NCBI GenBank assembly: GCA_035304485.1
Contig: DATGPZ010000177.1
Span: forward strand, 1-8,885
DNA length: 8,885 nucleotides
Reading direction: 5' to 3'
From: ZC4RG17 sp035304485
Lineage (GTDB): Bacteria > Actinomycetota > Acidimicrobiia > Spongiisociales > ZC4RG35
A program made the translations under genes and the position numbers. The notes beneath the pieces are model-generated. The model saw only the letters and a program-made list of their open reading frames with translations. It was not told the DNA's origin and did no database searches. Below, piece after piece: positions 1 to 5,742 of this stretch; position 1 is the stretch's first letter; the number at the start of each line of letters is the position of its first letter.

Positions 1-954
1 GCCTTCGAGCTGGGCGGCCGTGTCCGCATCGACCGGGAAGATGATGTCGACTGATCCGGCCAGGAACTCGGCCACTCGGGTCGACGCCTCGGGAATCGGG
101 CGCCAGATGACCTGCTCCACGCGAGGGGGACCGAGCCGATAGTCGAGATTCGCCTCGACCACGAGTCGCTGATTCGGCACCCACTCCACGAACTTGAACG
201 GACCGGTCCCGATCGGGTGCTCGGCAAACTCCTCCATGCTGAGGGTGGCGATCCTCGTAGGTTCCACGATTACCTGGGATGCGACGCCGAGCCAAGACGG
301 ATCGTCTTCAGGGCCGAAGTCGTAGGCCGTGTGGAAGCGGACGGTGTAGTCGTCGACCACTTCGATCTCGGTGATGTCTGTCTGGAAGTTCATGCTCGCT
401 CGGGGCGATTCCGTTGCCGGGTCGAGCAGGCGATCGAAAGTAGCCTTGACCGCTTCGGCGGTGAAGGGCTCGCCGTTGTGGAAAGTGACTCCCTCCCGCA
501 GCTTGAACTCCCAGGTGACGTCGTCGAGCTTCGTCCAGGACTCCGCCAGCACCGGGTAGTAGGAGGTCGTCTCGAAATCGAACAAAACCAGAGGCTCTTG
601 AATCTGGCGGGCAATCGTATGGGTGAACCGGTTGCGGTGCATCTGGGGGTCCAGGGTCTGCGGATCCCAGGGCACGGCGATGGTCAGGGTTCCCGACGGC
701 CCCTCGGCATCCGGTGGCGAGGTGTCGTCGGTCCCGGCCGTCGTCGTCGTGTCCCCGCCTCCGGTCGTGGTGGCGGTGGTGGCCGGCGCGTCGTCGCCTG
801 CCGCCGACGTCTCCGTCGGCTCTTCAGCGTCGCCGCAGGCAGCGATCACCATCATCACCGCGACCAGCAGCGCCGCCAGGCGCCATGGTCGCGACTTGGT
901 GTCGCGCGGCTCACCAGCTACCCGAGATTCGGGTGTCGGTCCTGCCTTTCTCAT
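1..954 (-). CDS. ABC transporter substrate-binding lipoprotein, family 5 (peptide/nickel class), C-terminus cut off by window edge
   Basis: Extracytoplasmic solute receptor for the ABC importer encoded just upstream. The 318 visible residues begin with a basic leader and hydrophobic stretch (about 24-39) ending in lipobox VIAAC, with Cys40 as the predicted lipidated residue. A Thr/Asp/Gly-rich linker follows to about residue 88. The mature fold then opens with the family 5 signature GTLTIAVPWDPQTLDP, continues with the usual FHNGEPFTAEAVKATFDRLL block (F-x-N/D-G-x-P-x-T-A-x-D/E-V-type) and reaches an IGTGPFKFVEW block. Family members are usually 500-600 aa, so about half is missing. The ATG at 954-952 is preceded by GAGGAG (960-965, 5-nt spacer) and overlaps the TGA of the upstream ATPase as ATGA, so it is translationally coupled. 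The ligand is unknown: family 5 proteins bind peptides, nickel chelates, sugars and other small solutes. Confidence 0.93.
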   Translation of the reverse strand, partial: MRKAGPTPESRVAGEPRDTKSRPWRLAALLVAVMMVIAACGDAEEPTETSAAGDDAPATTATTTGGGDTTTTAGTDDTSPPDAEGPSGTLTIAVPWDPQTLDPQMHRNRFTHTIARQIQEPLVLFDFETTSYYPVLAESWTKLDDVTWEFKLREGVTFHNGEPFTAEAVKATFDRLLDPATESPRASMNFQTDITEIEVVDDYTVRFHTAYDFGPEDDPSWLGVASQVIVEPTRIATLSMEEFAEHPIGTGPFKFVEWVPNQRLVVEANLDYRLGPPRVEQVIWRPIPEASTRVAEFLAGSVDIIFPVDADTAAQLEG

Positions 955-1877
955 TTGCTCTCCTCTTGGATCGTGTCCGTCGAGCGGACGTTTCCCGTAT
1001 GGGCGGAAGAAGACTTCGCGGAACGGCTCCGCTGGTGCGGATCGGGGATGGGATGCGCCTCGATCAAGGCACGCGTGTAGGGATGCTTGGGGCTGCGATG
1101 GACCTCGACGGGGTCGCCGGTCTCGACGATCTGGCCGGCCTTCATCACTGCGATCGAATCGCAGAACCTCTCCACTACCGCCAGGTCGTGGGCGATGAGG
1201 AGATAGGTGAGGCCGAGCCGGTCCTGGAGCTCCTGCAGCAGGACCAGGATCTGCGCCTGCACGGACACGTCCAGAGCCGAGACCGGCTCGTCTAGAACCA
1301 ACACGCTCGGCTCCACGGCCAGAGCTCGGGCGATGGCGATCCGTTGACGTTGGCCGCCCGAGAACTCGTGGGGATAGCGTTCCAGGGCCGCCTGAGGCAG
1401 CCCGCACATGTCCGCCAGCTCGGCTACCCGCTCCTTTCGGCCGGCCCGATCCCGCAACTTGTGTACCCGGATGCCTTCGCCGATGAGGTTCCCCACCTTC
1501 CAGCGAGGATTCAGTGAGGAGGTTGGGTCCTGGAAGACGATCTGTACCCGCCGGGCGAAGTCCCGATCCGACCTCACCTTGCGAGCGGTGACATCCACAC
1601 CGTCGACTAGTACTGAGCCCGAGTCCGGACGGATCAGCCGGCACACCATCCGGGCGACGGTGGACTTGCCCGACCCGGATTCGCCGACCAAGCCCAACGT
1701 GGTACCCGGCTCGATTCGGAACGAGACTCCGTCGACTGCTTTCATGCGCGCCGACCGCCCGAACGCCTCCGATCCGACCTTGAAACTCTTGACGAGGTCG
1801 ACAACCTCCAGCGAGAGGCCATAGCGCCCGTTCGGGACGGCGGTCGTGTCGCGGTTCACGATGGTTTCGCTCGCCAC
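951..1877 (-). CDS. DppF/OppF-type ABC transporter ATP-binding protein
   Basis: Cytoplasmic ATPase, the second of a pair that powers a peptide/nickel-class importer. With the chosen start it has 308 residues: Walker A GESGSGKS (65-72), Q-loop Gln116, signature FSGGQ (172-176), Walker B VLVLDE (192-197), D-loop SALD, and switch His230. The start of the oligopeptide-transporter C-terminal region (HPYTRAL) is present, but it is short and lacks the four-Cys cluster of its partner. The start is uncertain. The open frame extends to a GTG at 1916, which would overlap the upstream ATPase by 37 bp without a Shine-Dalgarno. GTG 1877 lies two bases after that gene's TAA, suiting termination-reinitiation. 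GTG 1859 is also possible; conserved homology begins only about 20 codons after 1877. The 3' end overlaps the binding-protein start by ATGA. Family assignment is firm; the substrate is unknown. Confidence 0.92.
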   Translation of the reverse strand: MASETIVNRDTTAVPNGRYGLSLEVVDLVKSFKVGSEAFGRSARMKAVDGVSFRIEPGTTLGLVGESGSGKSTVARMVCRLIRPDSGSVLVDGVDVTARKVRSDRDFARRVQIVFQDPTSSLNPRWKVGNLIGEGIRVHKLRDRAGRKERVAELADMCGLPQAALERYPHEFSGGQRQRIAIARALAVEPSVLVLDEPVSALDVSVQAQILVLLQELQDRLGLTYLLIAHDLAVVERFCDSIAVMKAGQIVETGDPVEVHRSPKHPYTRALIEAHPIPDPHQRSRSAKSSSAHTGNVRSTDTIQEESK

Positions 1878-1879
1878 CG

Positions 1880-2839
1880 TTACGCTCGGACGACTTCGCG
1901 CAGGGGATGGAAACACCGGGTGCTGTGCATCCCGTGGGTTTCCTCCGACGGCACTTCTTCACGACAACGGTCCGTTGCCCGGTCACAACGCGGGGCGAAA
2001 GGACAGCTCGTCAGCTCCCCGACCACCTGGATCGACGATCCCGGGATGGGCACGAACGGGCCCGTGTCGCCCATACGAGGCAGGGACCGCAAGAGGGCTC
2101 CGGTGTAGGGATGAGTAGGGGCGTCGAAGAGGTCGAAAACGTCGGCCTGCTCGACCACGATCCCGCCGTACAACACTGCCACGCGGTCACAGGTCTGGGC
2201 CACGACGCCGAGGTCGTGGGTGATCAGCATCACACCCGCGCCGCGGTCGGCGCACACTTTCAGGAGCAGCTCGAGGACCTTGCGTTGAACGGTGACATCG
2301 AGGGCGCTGGTCAACTCGTCTGCGATGATCAGCTCCGGCTCGGCGATGAGAGCACTGGCGATGACCACCCGCTGGCGCATTCCACCCGAGAGCTGATGGG
2401 GGTAGGCCTGGAGACACCGTTTGGGATCGTTGATCCTCACTTCGTCCAAGAGATCGCCGGCCACCTGCAGCGCCTCTTTGTGCGACACAGGCTCGTGGAC
2501 TCGTAGCGCCTCGGCGAGTTGGGCGCCCACCGTCCGAACCGGGTCCAGGGCGGTCAGGGCATCCTGGAATATGTATCCGATGTGCGCACCTCGGACCTTG
2601 CGGAGCTCGGCGGGGGAAGCCCCGATCAGCTCCTTTCCCTGGAACCTGATGCTCCCCGAGACCTGGGCGGTCGACGGCAACAGGCCAACGACGGATCGGG
2701 CGGTGGCCGACTTGCCGGCCCCGGACTCGCCCACGACCCCGAAGACTTCTCCTTGCTTGACTTCGAAGCTCACGGAGGAGACGGCAGTGACCTGCCCGAA
2801 GCGGACATTCAAGTCTTCGACCGCCAGCAAAGGTGTCAT
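1880..2839 (-). CDS. DppD/OppD-type ABC transporter ATP-binding protein
   Basis: First gene of the importer operon; a cytoplasmic ATPase of 319 aa, the normal family length. Visible motifs are Walker A GESGAGKS (37-44), Q-loop Gln92, signature LSGGM (150-154), Walker B LIIADE (170-175), D-loop SALD (178-181) and switch His208. The usual Pro after the catalytic Glu (ADEPT) is Leu176 here. The C-terminal oligopeptide-transporter domain has four cysteines, C279-x5-C285-x6-C292-x16-C309, matching the pattern that holds a [4Fe-4S] cluster in structurally studied Dpp/Opp D subunits; cluster binding here is inferred. ATG at 2839 follows GGAGGAGG with a long spacer of about 12 nt. A consensus-like promoter lies about 70 bp upstream inside the divergent gene's start. 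It forms a heterodimer with the DppF-type protein by analogy. Confidence 0.95.
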   Translation of the reverse strand: MTPLLAVEDLNVRFGQVTAVSSVSFEVKQGEVFGVVGESGAGKSATARSVVGLLPSTAQVSGSIRFQGKELIGASPAELRKVRGAHIGYIFQDALTALDPVRTVGAQLAEALRVHEPVSHKEALQVAGDLLDEVRINDPKRCLQAYPHQLSGGMRQRVVIASALIAEPELIIADELTSALDVTVQRKVLELLLKVCADRGAGVMLITHDLGVVAQTCDRVAVLYGGIVVEQADVFDLFDAPTHPYTGALLRSLPRMGDTGPFVPIPGSSIQVVGELTSCPFAPRCDRATDRCREEVPSEETHGMHSTRCFHPLREVVRA

Positions 2840-2905
2840 TGCGCTGGTTCGCCTCCTCCGGTACGGCGTGCTTCACACCGTAGAGTCCAATGTATCGACG
2901 AGAGA

Positions 2906-2918
2906 CTATAGACTATAG
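2906..2918. promoter_or_regulatory. CTATAG-A-CTATAG palindrome between divergent promoters
   Basis: Two copies of the self-complementary hexamer CTATAG (2906-2911 and 2913-2918) separated by a single A make a 13-bp perfect palindrome. Seen the other way, it is a tandem GACTATAG repeat sharing one G. This AT-rich island in GC-rich DNA contains the predicted -10 elements of both the importer operon and the dehydrogenase. It may be just the overlapping -10 regions, or an operator that controls both. Confidence 0.4.
2909..2914 (+). promoter_or_regulatory. Predicted -10 element (TAGACT) for a leaderless dehydrogenase mRNA
   Basis: TAGACT fits TANNNT and ends exactly 6 nt before the GTG at 2921, placing +1 at or next to the start codon. 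There is no Shine-Dalgarno upstream of that GTG, and an in-frame TAG at 2909 excludes any earlier start, so leaderless translation is the simplest reading. No good -35 is visible. Confidence 0.45.
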
Positions 2919-2920
2919 GC

Positions 2921-3856
2921 GTGGCTGTCAACGACGACCCGAGCACCATTTCCGACCACAGAATCTGGGTCGCAGACCCGTCTTCTCGCCTGGCCCAGGC
3001 GATCGAACGGGGAGGCGGAACCCCCACCAATGACCCGACCGGCGTGACCGGAGTGGTGTGGACGGGCAAGGACCTGTCCGAGCTCCGTGATCTCCTCACT
3101 CCCGCCGTCGAGTGGCTCCAACTCCCTTCGGCCGGGATCGAGCGCTATGTGGCGGCCGGCGTCGTGGAGCCGACCCGGACCAATACCTGCGCCGGACCCG
3201 CCTACGCCAAGACCGTCGCCGAGCATGCGCTGGCTTTGATGCTCGCCTGCAGCCGCCGGCTCCCCACCTACAGCCGCGCCCGACGGTGGGAACGGGTCGA
3301 GATCTCGTCGGTCCTCGGGGCTACGGTCGCCATCGTCGGGTGCGGTCGCATCGGCCGTGCCCTGATCGACCTGCTGGGTCCCTTCCAGGCCCGCATCCTG
3401 GCGTGCAACCGCTCCGGAAGACCGGTGGAGGGAGCCACCCAGACCGGCGACATGGCGTTCGTGGACCGCGCCATCGAGCAGGCCGACTTCGTAGTGGTGG
3501 CCGCTCCGGCGACGCCGGAAACGAAAGGGCTGATCGGGAAGCGACAGCTGGAGCGGATGCCATCCAACGCCTACCTCATCAACATCGCCCGGGGCTCGCT
3601 GGTCGACACCGACGCCCTGGTCGGTGCGCTTCGGGCCGGAAGCATCGCCGGGGCGGCTCTGGACGTCACCGACCCGGAACCGCTGCCCGACGGGCATCCC
3701 CTCTGGGAGCTCGACCGGGCACTGATCACACCGCATGTCGCCAACCCGGACGCCTGGGACGAGAAACAACTGGTGGGCCTGGTGGAAGAAAACGTCCGCC
3801 GCTTCCTGGCAGGCGAGGAACTCCTGGGAGTGGTCGATCCGGCCCGCGGATACTGA
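2921..3856 (+). CDS. D-2-hydroxyacid dehydrogenase (NAD(P)-dependent, GhrA/hydroxypyruvate reductase-like)
   Basis: Soluble oxidoreductase interconverting a 2-oxoacid and its D-2-hydroxyacid with NAD(P)H. It is 311 aa, typical of the shorter family members. The substrate loop LPSAGIERY lies at 68-76. The nucleotide-binding Rossmann segment is VAIVGCGRIG with GxGxxG at 140-145. The catalytic triad is intact: Arg224 in NIARGSLVDTDAL, Glu253 in DVTDPEPLP and His272 in TPHVAN. After the second Rossmann strand the usual acidic NAD-selecting residue is absent and the sequence reads ACNRSGR (161-167), which favours NADPH; that preference is inferred. The GTG at 2921 is the only possible start before an in-frame stop and looks leaderless. 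The gene is divergent from the importer operon and converges on the MaoC hydratase with a 21-bp gap. The exact substrate (glyoxylate, hydroxypyruvate or another 2-oxoacid) cannot be told. Confidence 0.93.
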   Translation: MAVNDDPSTISDHRIWVADPSSRLAQAIERGGGTPTNDPTGVTGVVWTGKDLSELRDLLTPAVEWLQLPSAGIERYVAAGVVEPTRTNTCAGPAYAKTVAEHALALMLACSRRLPTYSRARRWERVEISSVLGATVAIVGCGRIGRALIDLLGPFQARILACNRSGRPVEGATQTGDMAFVDRAIEQADFVVVAAPATPETKGLIGKRQLERMPSNAYLINIARGSLVDTDALVGALRAGSIAGAALDVTDPEPLPDGHPLWELDRALITPHVANPDAWDEKQLVGLVEENVRRFLAGEELLGVVDPARGY

Positions 3857-3860
3857 CGTC

Positions 3861-3877
3861 GCCCGCGACCTTCGGGC
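3861..3877. terminator. Small hairpin between convergent genes, possible weak terminator
   Basis: GCCCG (3861-3865) and CGGGC (3873-3877) form a 5-bp GC stem with a 7-nt loop, filling most of the 21-bp gap between the convergent dehydrogenase and hydratase. There is no T-run on either side, so a classic intrinsic terminator is not shown, and such short stems occur by chance in GC-rich DNA. Confidence 0.2.
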
Positions 3878-4390
3878 TCAGAGCTGGTCGATCGGGATGT
3901 CTGGTTCCGGGAAGTAGCTCTTGTCCTGGTCGGCGTCCCGCTTGTACGTGAACACCGACCGTTCGTAGACCATCACGGTGACGCCGTCCTGGTTGAGCCC
4001 GCGTGTCCGGAACGAGACGATCCCTCCGTAGGGTCGGCTCTTCGACTCCCGCTTGTCGAGGACCATCGACTCGGCATAGAGGGTGTCTCCGACGAACACC
4101 GGATTGGGCAGCTGGATCCGATCCCAACCCAGGTTGGCGAAGGCCTTTTGGGACGTGTCGATCACACTGAGCCCGAGGACCATCGCCACGGTCAGCCCCG
4201 AGTTGACGATGACCTTCCCGAAAGGAGTGGTGGCGGCGTAGTGGTAGTTGAAATGGGATTGGTTGGTGTTCATGGTCAGCAGCGTGAACCAGGTGTTGTC
4301 GGCTTCGCCGATGGTGCGGCCGACCGGTGACCGGTAGACCTCTCCGATCTCGAAATCCTCGTAGTACCGACCGAAGTCTTGCTGCGGCAT
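3878..4390 (-). CDS. MaoC-family (R)-hydratase/dehydratase, mesaconyl/itaconyl-CoA hydratase-like
   Basis: Single hot-dog-fold enzyme of 170 aa, expected to hydrate an enoyl-CoA or dehydrate a hydroxyacyl-CoA. The N-terminus (YYEDFEIGEVYRSPVGRTI) is typical of MaoC proteins paired with acyl-CoA and CoA-transferase genes. The hydratase-motif region is TMNTNQSHFNYHYA (39-52): Asn43 and His46 match the conserved N and H, but the catalytic Asp position of the classic GD-x-N-P-x-H motif is Asn41. A second conserved block is NPVFVGDTLYAES (96-108). The ATG at 4390 has a strong AAGGAG 7 nt upstream. It shares a divergent control region with the CoA-transferase, suggesting they act in sequence: activation of a dicarboxylate or branched acid, then hydration. 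Mesaconate/itaconate-type substrates are an inference from family resemblance. Confidence 0.88.
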   Translation of the reverse strand: MPQQDFGRYYEDFEIGEVYRSPVGRTIGEADNTWFTLLTMNTNQSHFNYHYAATTPFGKVIVNSGLTVAMVLGLSVIDTSQKAFANLGWDRIQLPNPVFVGDTLYAESMVLDKRESKSRPYGGIVSFRTRGLNQDGVTVMVYERSVFTYKRDADQDKSYFPEPDIPIDQL

Positions 4391-4404
4391 CCCATCGCTC
4401 CTTC

Positions 4405-4415
4405 AAAAGTCAGAC
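4405..4415 (-). promoter_or_regulatory. Predicted GntR operator, hydratase side (minus-strand GTCTGACTTTT)
   Basis: On the minus strand TTGTCTGACTTTT overlaps or just follows the expected transcription start of the hydratase gene. The core GTCTGAC is itself palindromic around its central base and fits the FadR-subfamily GntR pattern T-N-GT-NNN-AC-N-A at all but the last position. An exact inverted copy of the 11-mer sits at 4483-4493. A regulator of that family is encoded at 5739-6437. Confidence 0.55.
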
Positions 4416-4420
4416 AACAG

Positions 4421-4426
4421 AGCCTA
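4421..4426 (-). promoter_or_regulatory. Predicted -10 element (TAGGCT) of the MaoC hydratase gene
   Basis: TAGGCT on the minus strand fits TANNNT, lies about 30 nt before the hydratase ATG and just upstream of the putative operator. The same hexamer, in the same order relative to the operator, occurs on the other strand at 4461-4466. The -35 is weak. Confidence 0.4.
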
Positions 4427-4438
4427 GCAACGTAGAGA

Positions 4439-4466
4439 TTCACCTACCCAGAGACCGAACTAGGCT
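4439..4466 (+). promoter_or_regulatory. Predicted promoter of the CoA-transferase/GntR operon
   Basis: TTCACC (4439-4444) and TAGGCT (4461-4466) separated by 16 bp form a plausible promoter reading toward the CoA-transferase. The -10 hexamer is identical to that of the divergent hydratase. The putative operator at 4483-4493 would lie about 10-20 nt downstream of +1, a position suited to blocking elongation. Confidence 0.45.
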
Positions 4467-4482
4467 TTGAGTCCAGGCAAAC

Positions 4483-4493
4483 GTCTGACTTTT
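4483..4493 (+). promoter_or_regulatory. Predicted GntR operator, CoA-transferase side (GTCTGACTTTT)
   Basis: Exact inverted copy of the 11-mer at 4405-4415, with the GTCTGAC core typical of FadR-type GntR sites. It lies between the predicted transcription start and the ribosome binding site of the CoA-transferase, whose operon includes the GntR gene, so autoregulation is likely. Confidence 0.55.
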
Positions 4494-4501
4494 CGATTCC
4501 C

Positions 4502-4506
4502 GGAGG
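4502..4506 (+). promoter_or_regulatory. Ribosome binding site deciding a TTG start
   Basis: GGAGG lies 6 nt before the TTG at 4513. The next residues (PLADLRVVAIEQYGAGPF) are the canonical N-terminus of class III CoA-transferases, so the rare TTG start is well supported. Confidence 0.8.
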
Positions 4507-4512
4507 ACGAGA

Positions 4513-5742
4513 TTGCAGCCGCTGGCCGACTTGAGGGTCGTGGCGATCGAACAGTACGGAGCCGGTCCCTTCGGCTCCCTCCACCTCGCCGACCTGGGCG
4601 CCGAGGTCATCAAGATCGAGGACCCACGGCACGGCGGTGACGTCGGCCGTTACGTGCCTCCGTTCCAAGAGGGCGAGGACAGCCTCTTCTACGAGACCTT
4701 CAATCGCAACAAGAAGAGCATCTCGCTCGACATCTCCTCCCCCACGGGACGGGAAGTGTTCGAGGATCTGGTCCGATCAGCCGACGCTGTCTACTCCAAC
4801 CTGCGGGGTGACGTCCCCGCCAAGCTCGGCATCCGCTACCAGGATCTGGCCCACCTCAACCGGCGGATCGTGTGCGTCTCGCTCTCCGGGTTCGGGACGA
4901 CCGGCCCGCTGTCGGACGAGCCGGGCTACGACTACGTGCTCCAGGGTCTGGCCGGATGGATGAGCCTCACCGGCGAACCCGACGGCCCTCCCACCAAAAC
5001 CGGGCTCTCCCTCGTCGACTACAGCGGCGGGCTGGTGGCTGCCCTGGCACTCCTCGCCGGGGTGCATGCGGCGCGTCGTGACGGCGTGGGAATGGACTGC
5101 GACCTCAGCCTCTACGACACCGCCGTGTCGCTCCTCACCTATCCGGCCACGTGGCACCTGAACAGAAACTGGACTCCACGGCGCACCCGACGTTCCGCCC
5201 ACCCTTCTCTGGTCCCCTTCCAGCTGTTCCAGGGAGGAGACGACGAGTGGTTCGTGGTGGGATGCGCCAAGGAGAAGTTCTACCGGCGCCTCACCGAGGT
5301 GGTCGACCGGCCAGATCTGGCCACCGATCCTCGATTCGTCGACTTCGCTGCCCGCAGCCAGCACGCCGACGAGCTCATCGACCTGTTGGACGAGATCTTT
5401 TCGACCCGTCCGGCCCAGGAATGGATCACCGCCCTCAAAGCCGCCGGGATCCCGACCGGCCCGGTCCAGAGCGTGGAGGAGGCTCTGGAAGATCCCCACA
5501 CCCTGGCTCGGGACCTGATCGTCGAGACCGACCACCCTCGCTTCGGGACGGTGAGGTCGCTCGCCAGCCCGGTGCGGGTCGACACCACCGAGGAGGCGAC
5601 TCACCGCCGGGCCCCGGCCCGAGGCGAGCACACCGACGAGATCCTCTCTCGCCTGCTCGGATACGACCAGGAACGGATCGACCGCCTTCGCGAGGCGGGG
5701 GCGTTCGGGACGGAGCCGACCGGGGAGGGCCGGACTCGATGA
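4513..5742 (+). CDS. Class III CoA-transferase (CaiB/BaiF family)
   Basis: Transfers CoA between carboxylic acids, here probably from a donor such as succinyl-CoA onto the acid degraded by this locus. It is 409 aa, normal for the family (about 380-440). The N-terminal block is DLRVVAIEQYGAGPFGSLHLADLGAEVIKIE; FNRNKKSISLDI (63-74) is the family CoA-binding block; Asp169 in LVDYSGG aligns with the nucleophilic aspartate of formyl-CoA transferase (same residue number). HPSLVPFQLF follows in the C-terminal half. TTG 4513 is chosen because of an ideal GGAGG. The stop overlaps the GntR start as ATGA, so the two are co-translated. It is divergent from the MaoC hydratase across a symmetric control region. 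Members acting on mesaconate, itaconate, citramalate or malate look alike, so the acyl substrate is not assigned. Confidence 0.93.
   Translation: MQPLADLRVVAIEQYGAGPFGSLHLADLGAEVIKIEDPRHGGDVGRYVPPFQEGEDSLFYETFNRNKKSISLDISSPTGREVFEDLVRSADAVYSNLRGDVPAKLGIRYQDLAHLNRRIVCVSLSGFGTTGPLSDEPGYDYVLQGLAGWMSLTGEPDGPPTKTGLSLVDYSGGLVAALALLAGVHAARRDGVGMDCDLSLYDTAVSLLTYPATWHLNRNWTPRRTRRSAHPSLVPFQLFQGGDDEWFVVGCAKEKFYRRLTEVVDRPDLATDPRFVDFAARSQHADELIDLLDEIFSTRPAQEWITALKAAGIPTGPVQSVEEALEDPHTLARDLIVETDHPRFGTVRSLASPVRVDTTEEATHRRAPARGEHTDEILSRLLGYDQERIDRLREAGAFGTEPTGEGRTR

Larger units (their letters stand above)
2903..2931 (-). promoter_or_regulatory. Predicted promoter of the ABC importer operon
   Basis: On the minus strand a perfect TTGACA (2931-2926) is followed after 15 bp by TATAGT (2910-2905), or after 17 bp by TAGTCT (2908-2903). 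Either fits a housekeeping sigma promoter and predicts a leader of about 55-60 nt before the ATG at 2839. The -35 lies within codons 2-4 of the divergent dehydrogenase, so the two promoters physically overlap. Not experimentally supported. Confidence 0.55.

Noticed and set aside
721..850. GTC/GGT-type short repeats
   Set aside because: They encode the Thr/Asp/Gly-rich linker after the lipobox; codon-driven low complexity, not a repeat element or CRISPR.
217..1080. 287-aa plus-strand open frame opposite the substrate-binding protein
   Set aside because: Arg/Gly/Val-rich shadow of the lipoprotein gene on the other strand; the minus-strand frame has a lipobox and family 5 signatures.
2187..2876. 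229-aa minus-strand frame overlapping the DppD-type ATPase
   Set aside because: Same strand but a different frame from the real ATPase; Arg/Gly/Pro-rich shadow.
2906..3769. 287-aa minus-strand open frame
   Set aside because: Antisense to the dehydrogenase; Gly/Arg/Asp-biased composition with no domain.
4777..5631. 284-aa minus-strand open frame
   Set aside because: Antisense shadow inside the CoA-transferase; long spurious frames are common in GC-rich DNA.
5151..5738. N-terminal extension of the GntR frame (196 extra residues)
   Set aside because: Low-complexity Arg/Pro/Gly translation within the CoA-transferase in another frame; the winged helix begins just after ATG 5739.
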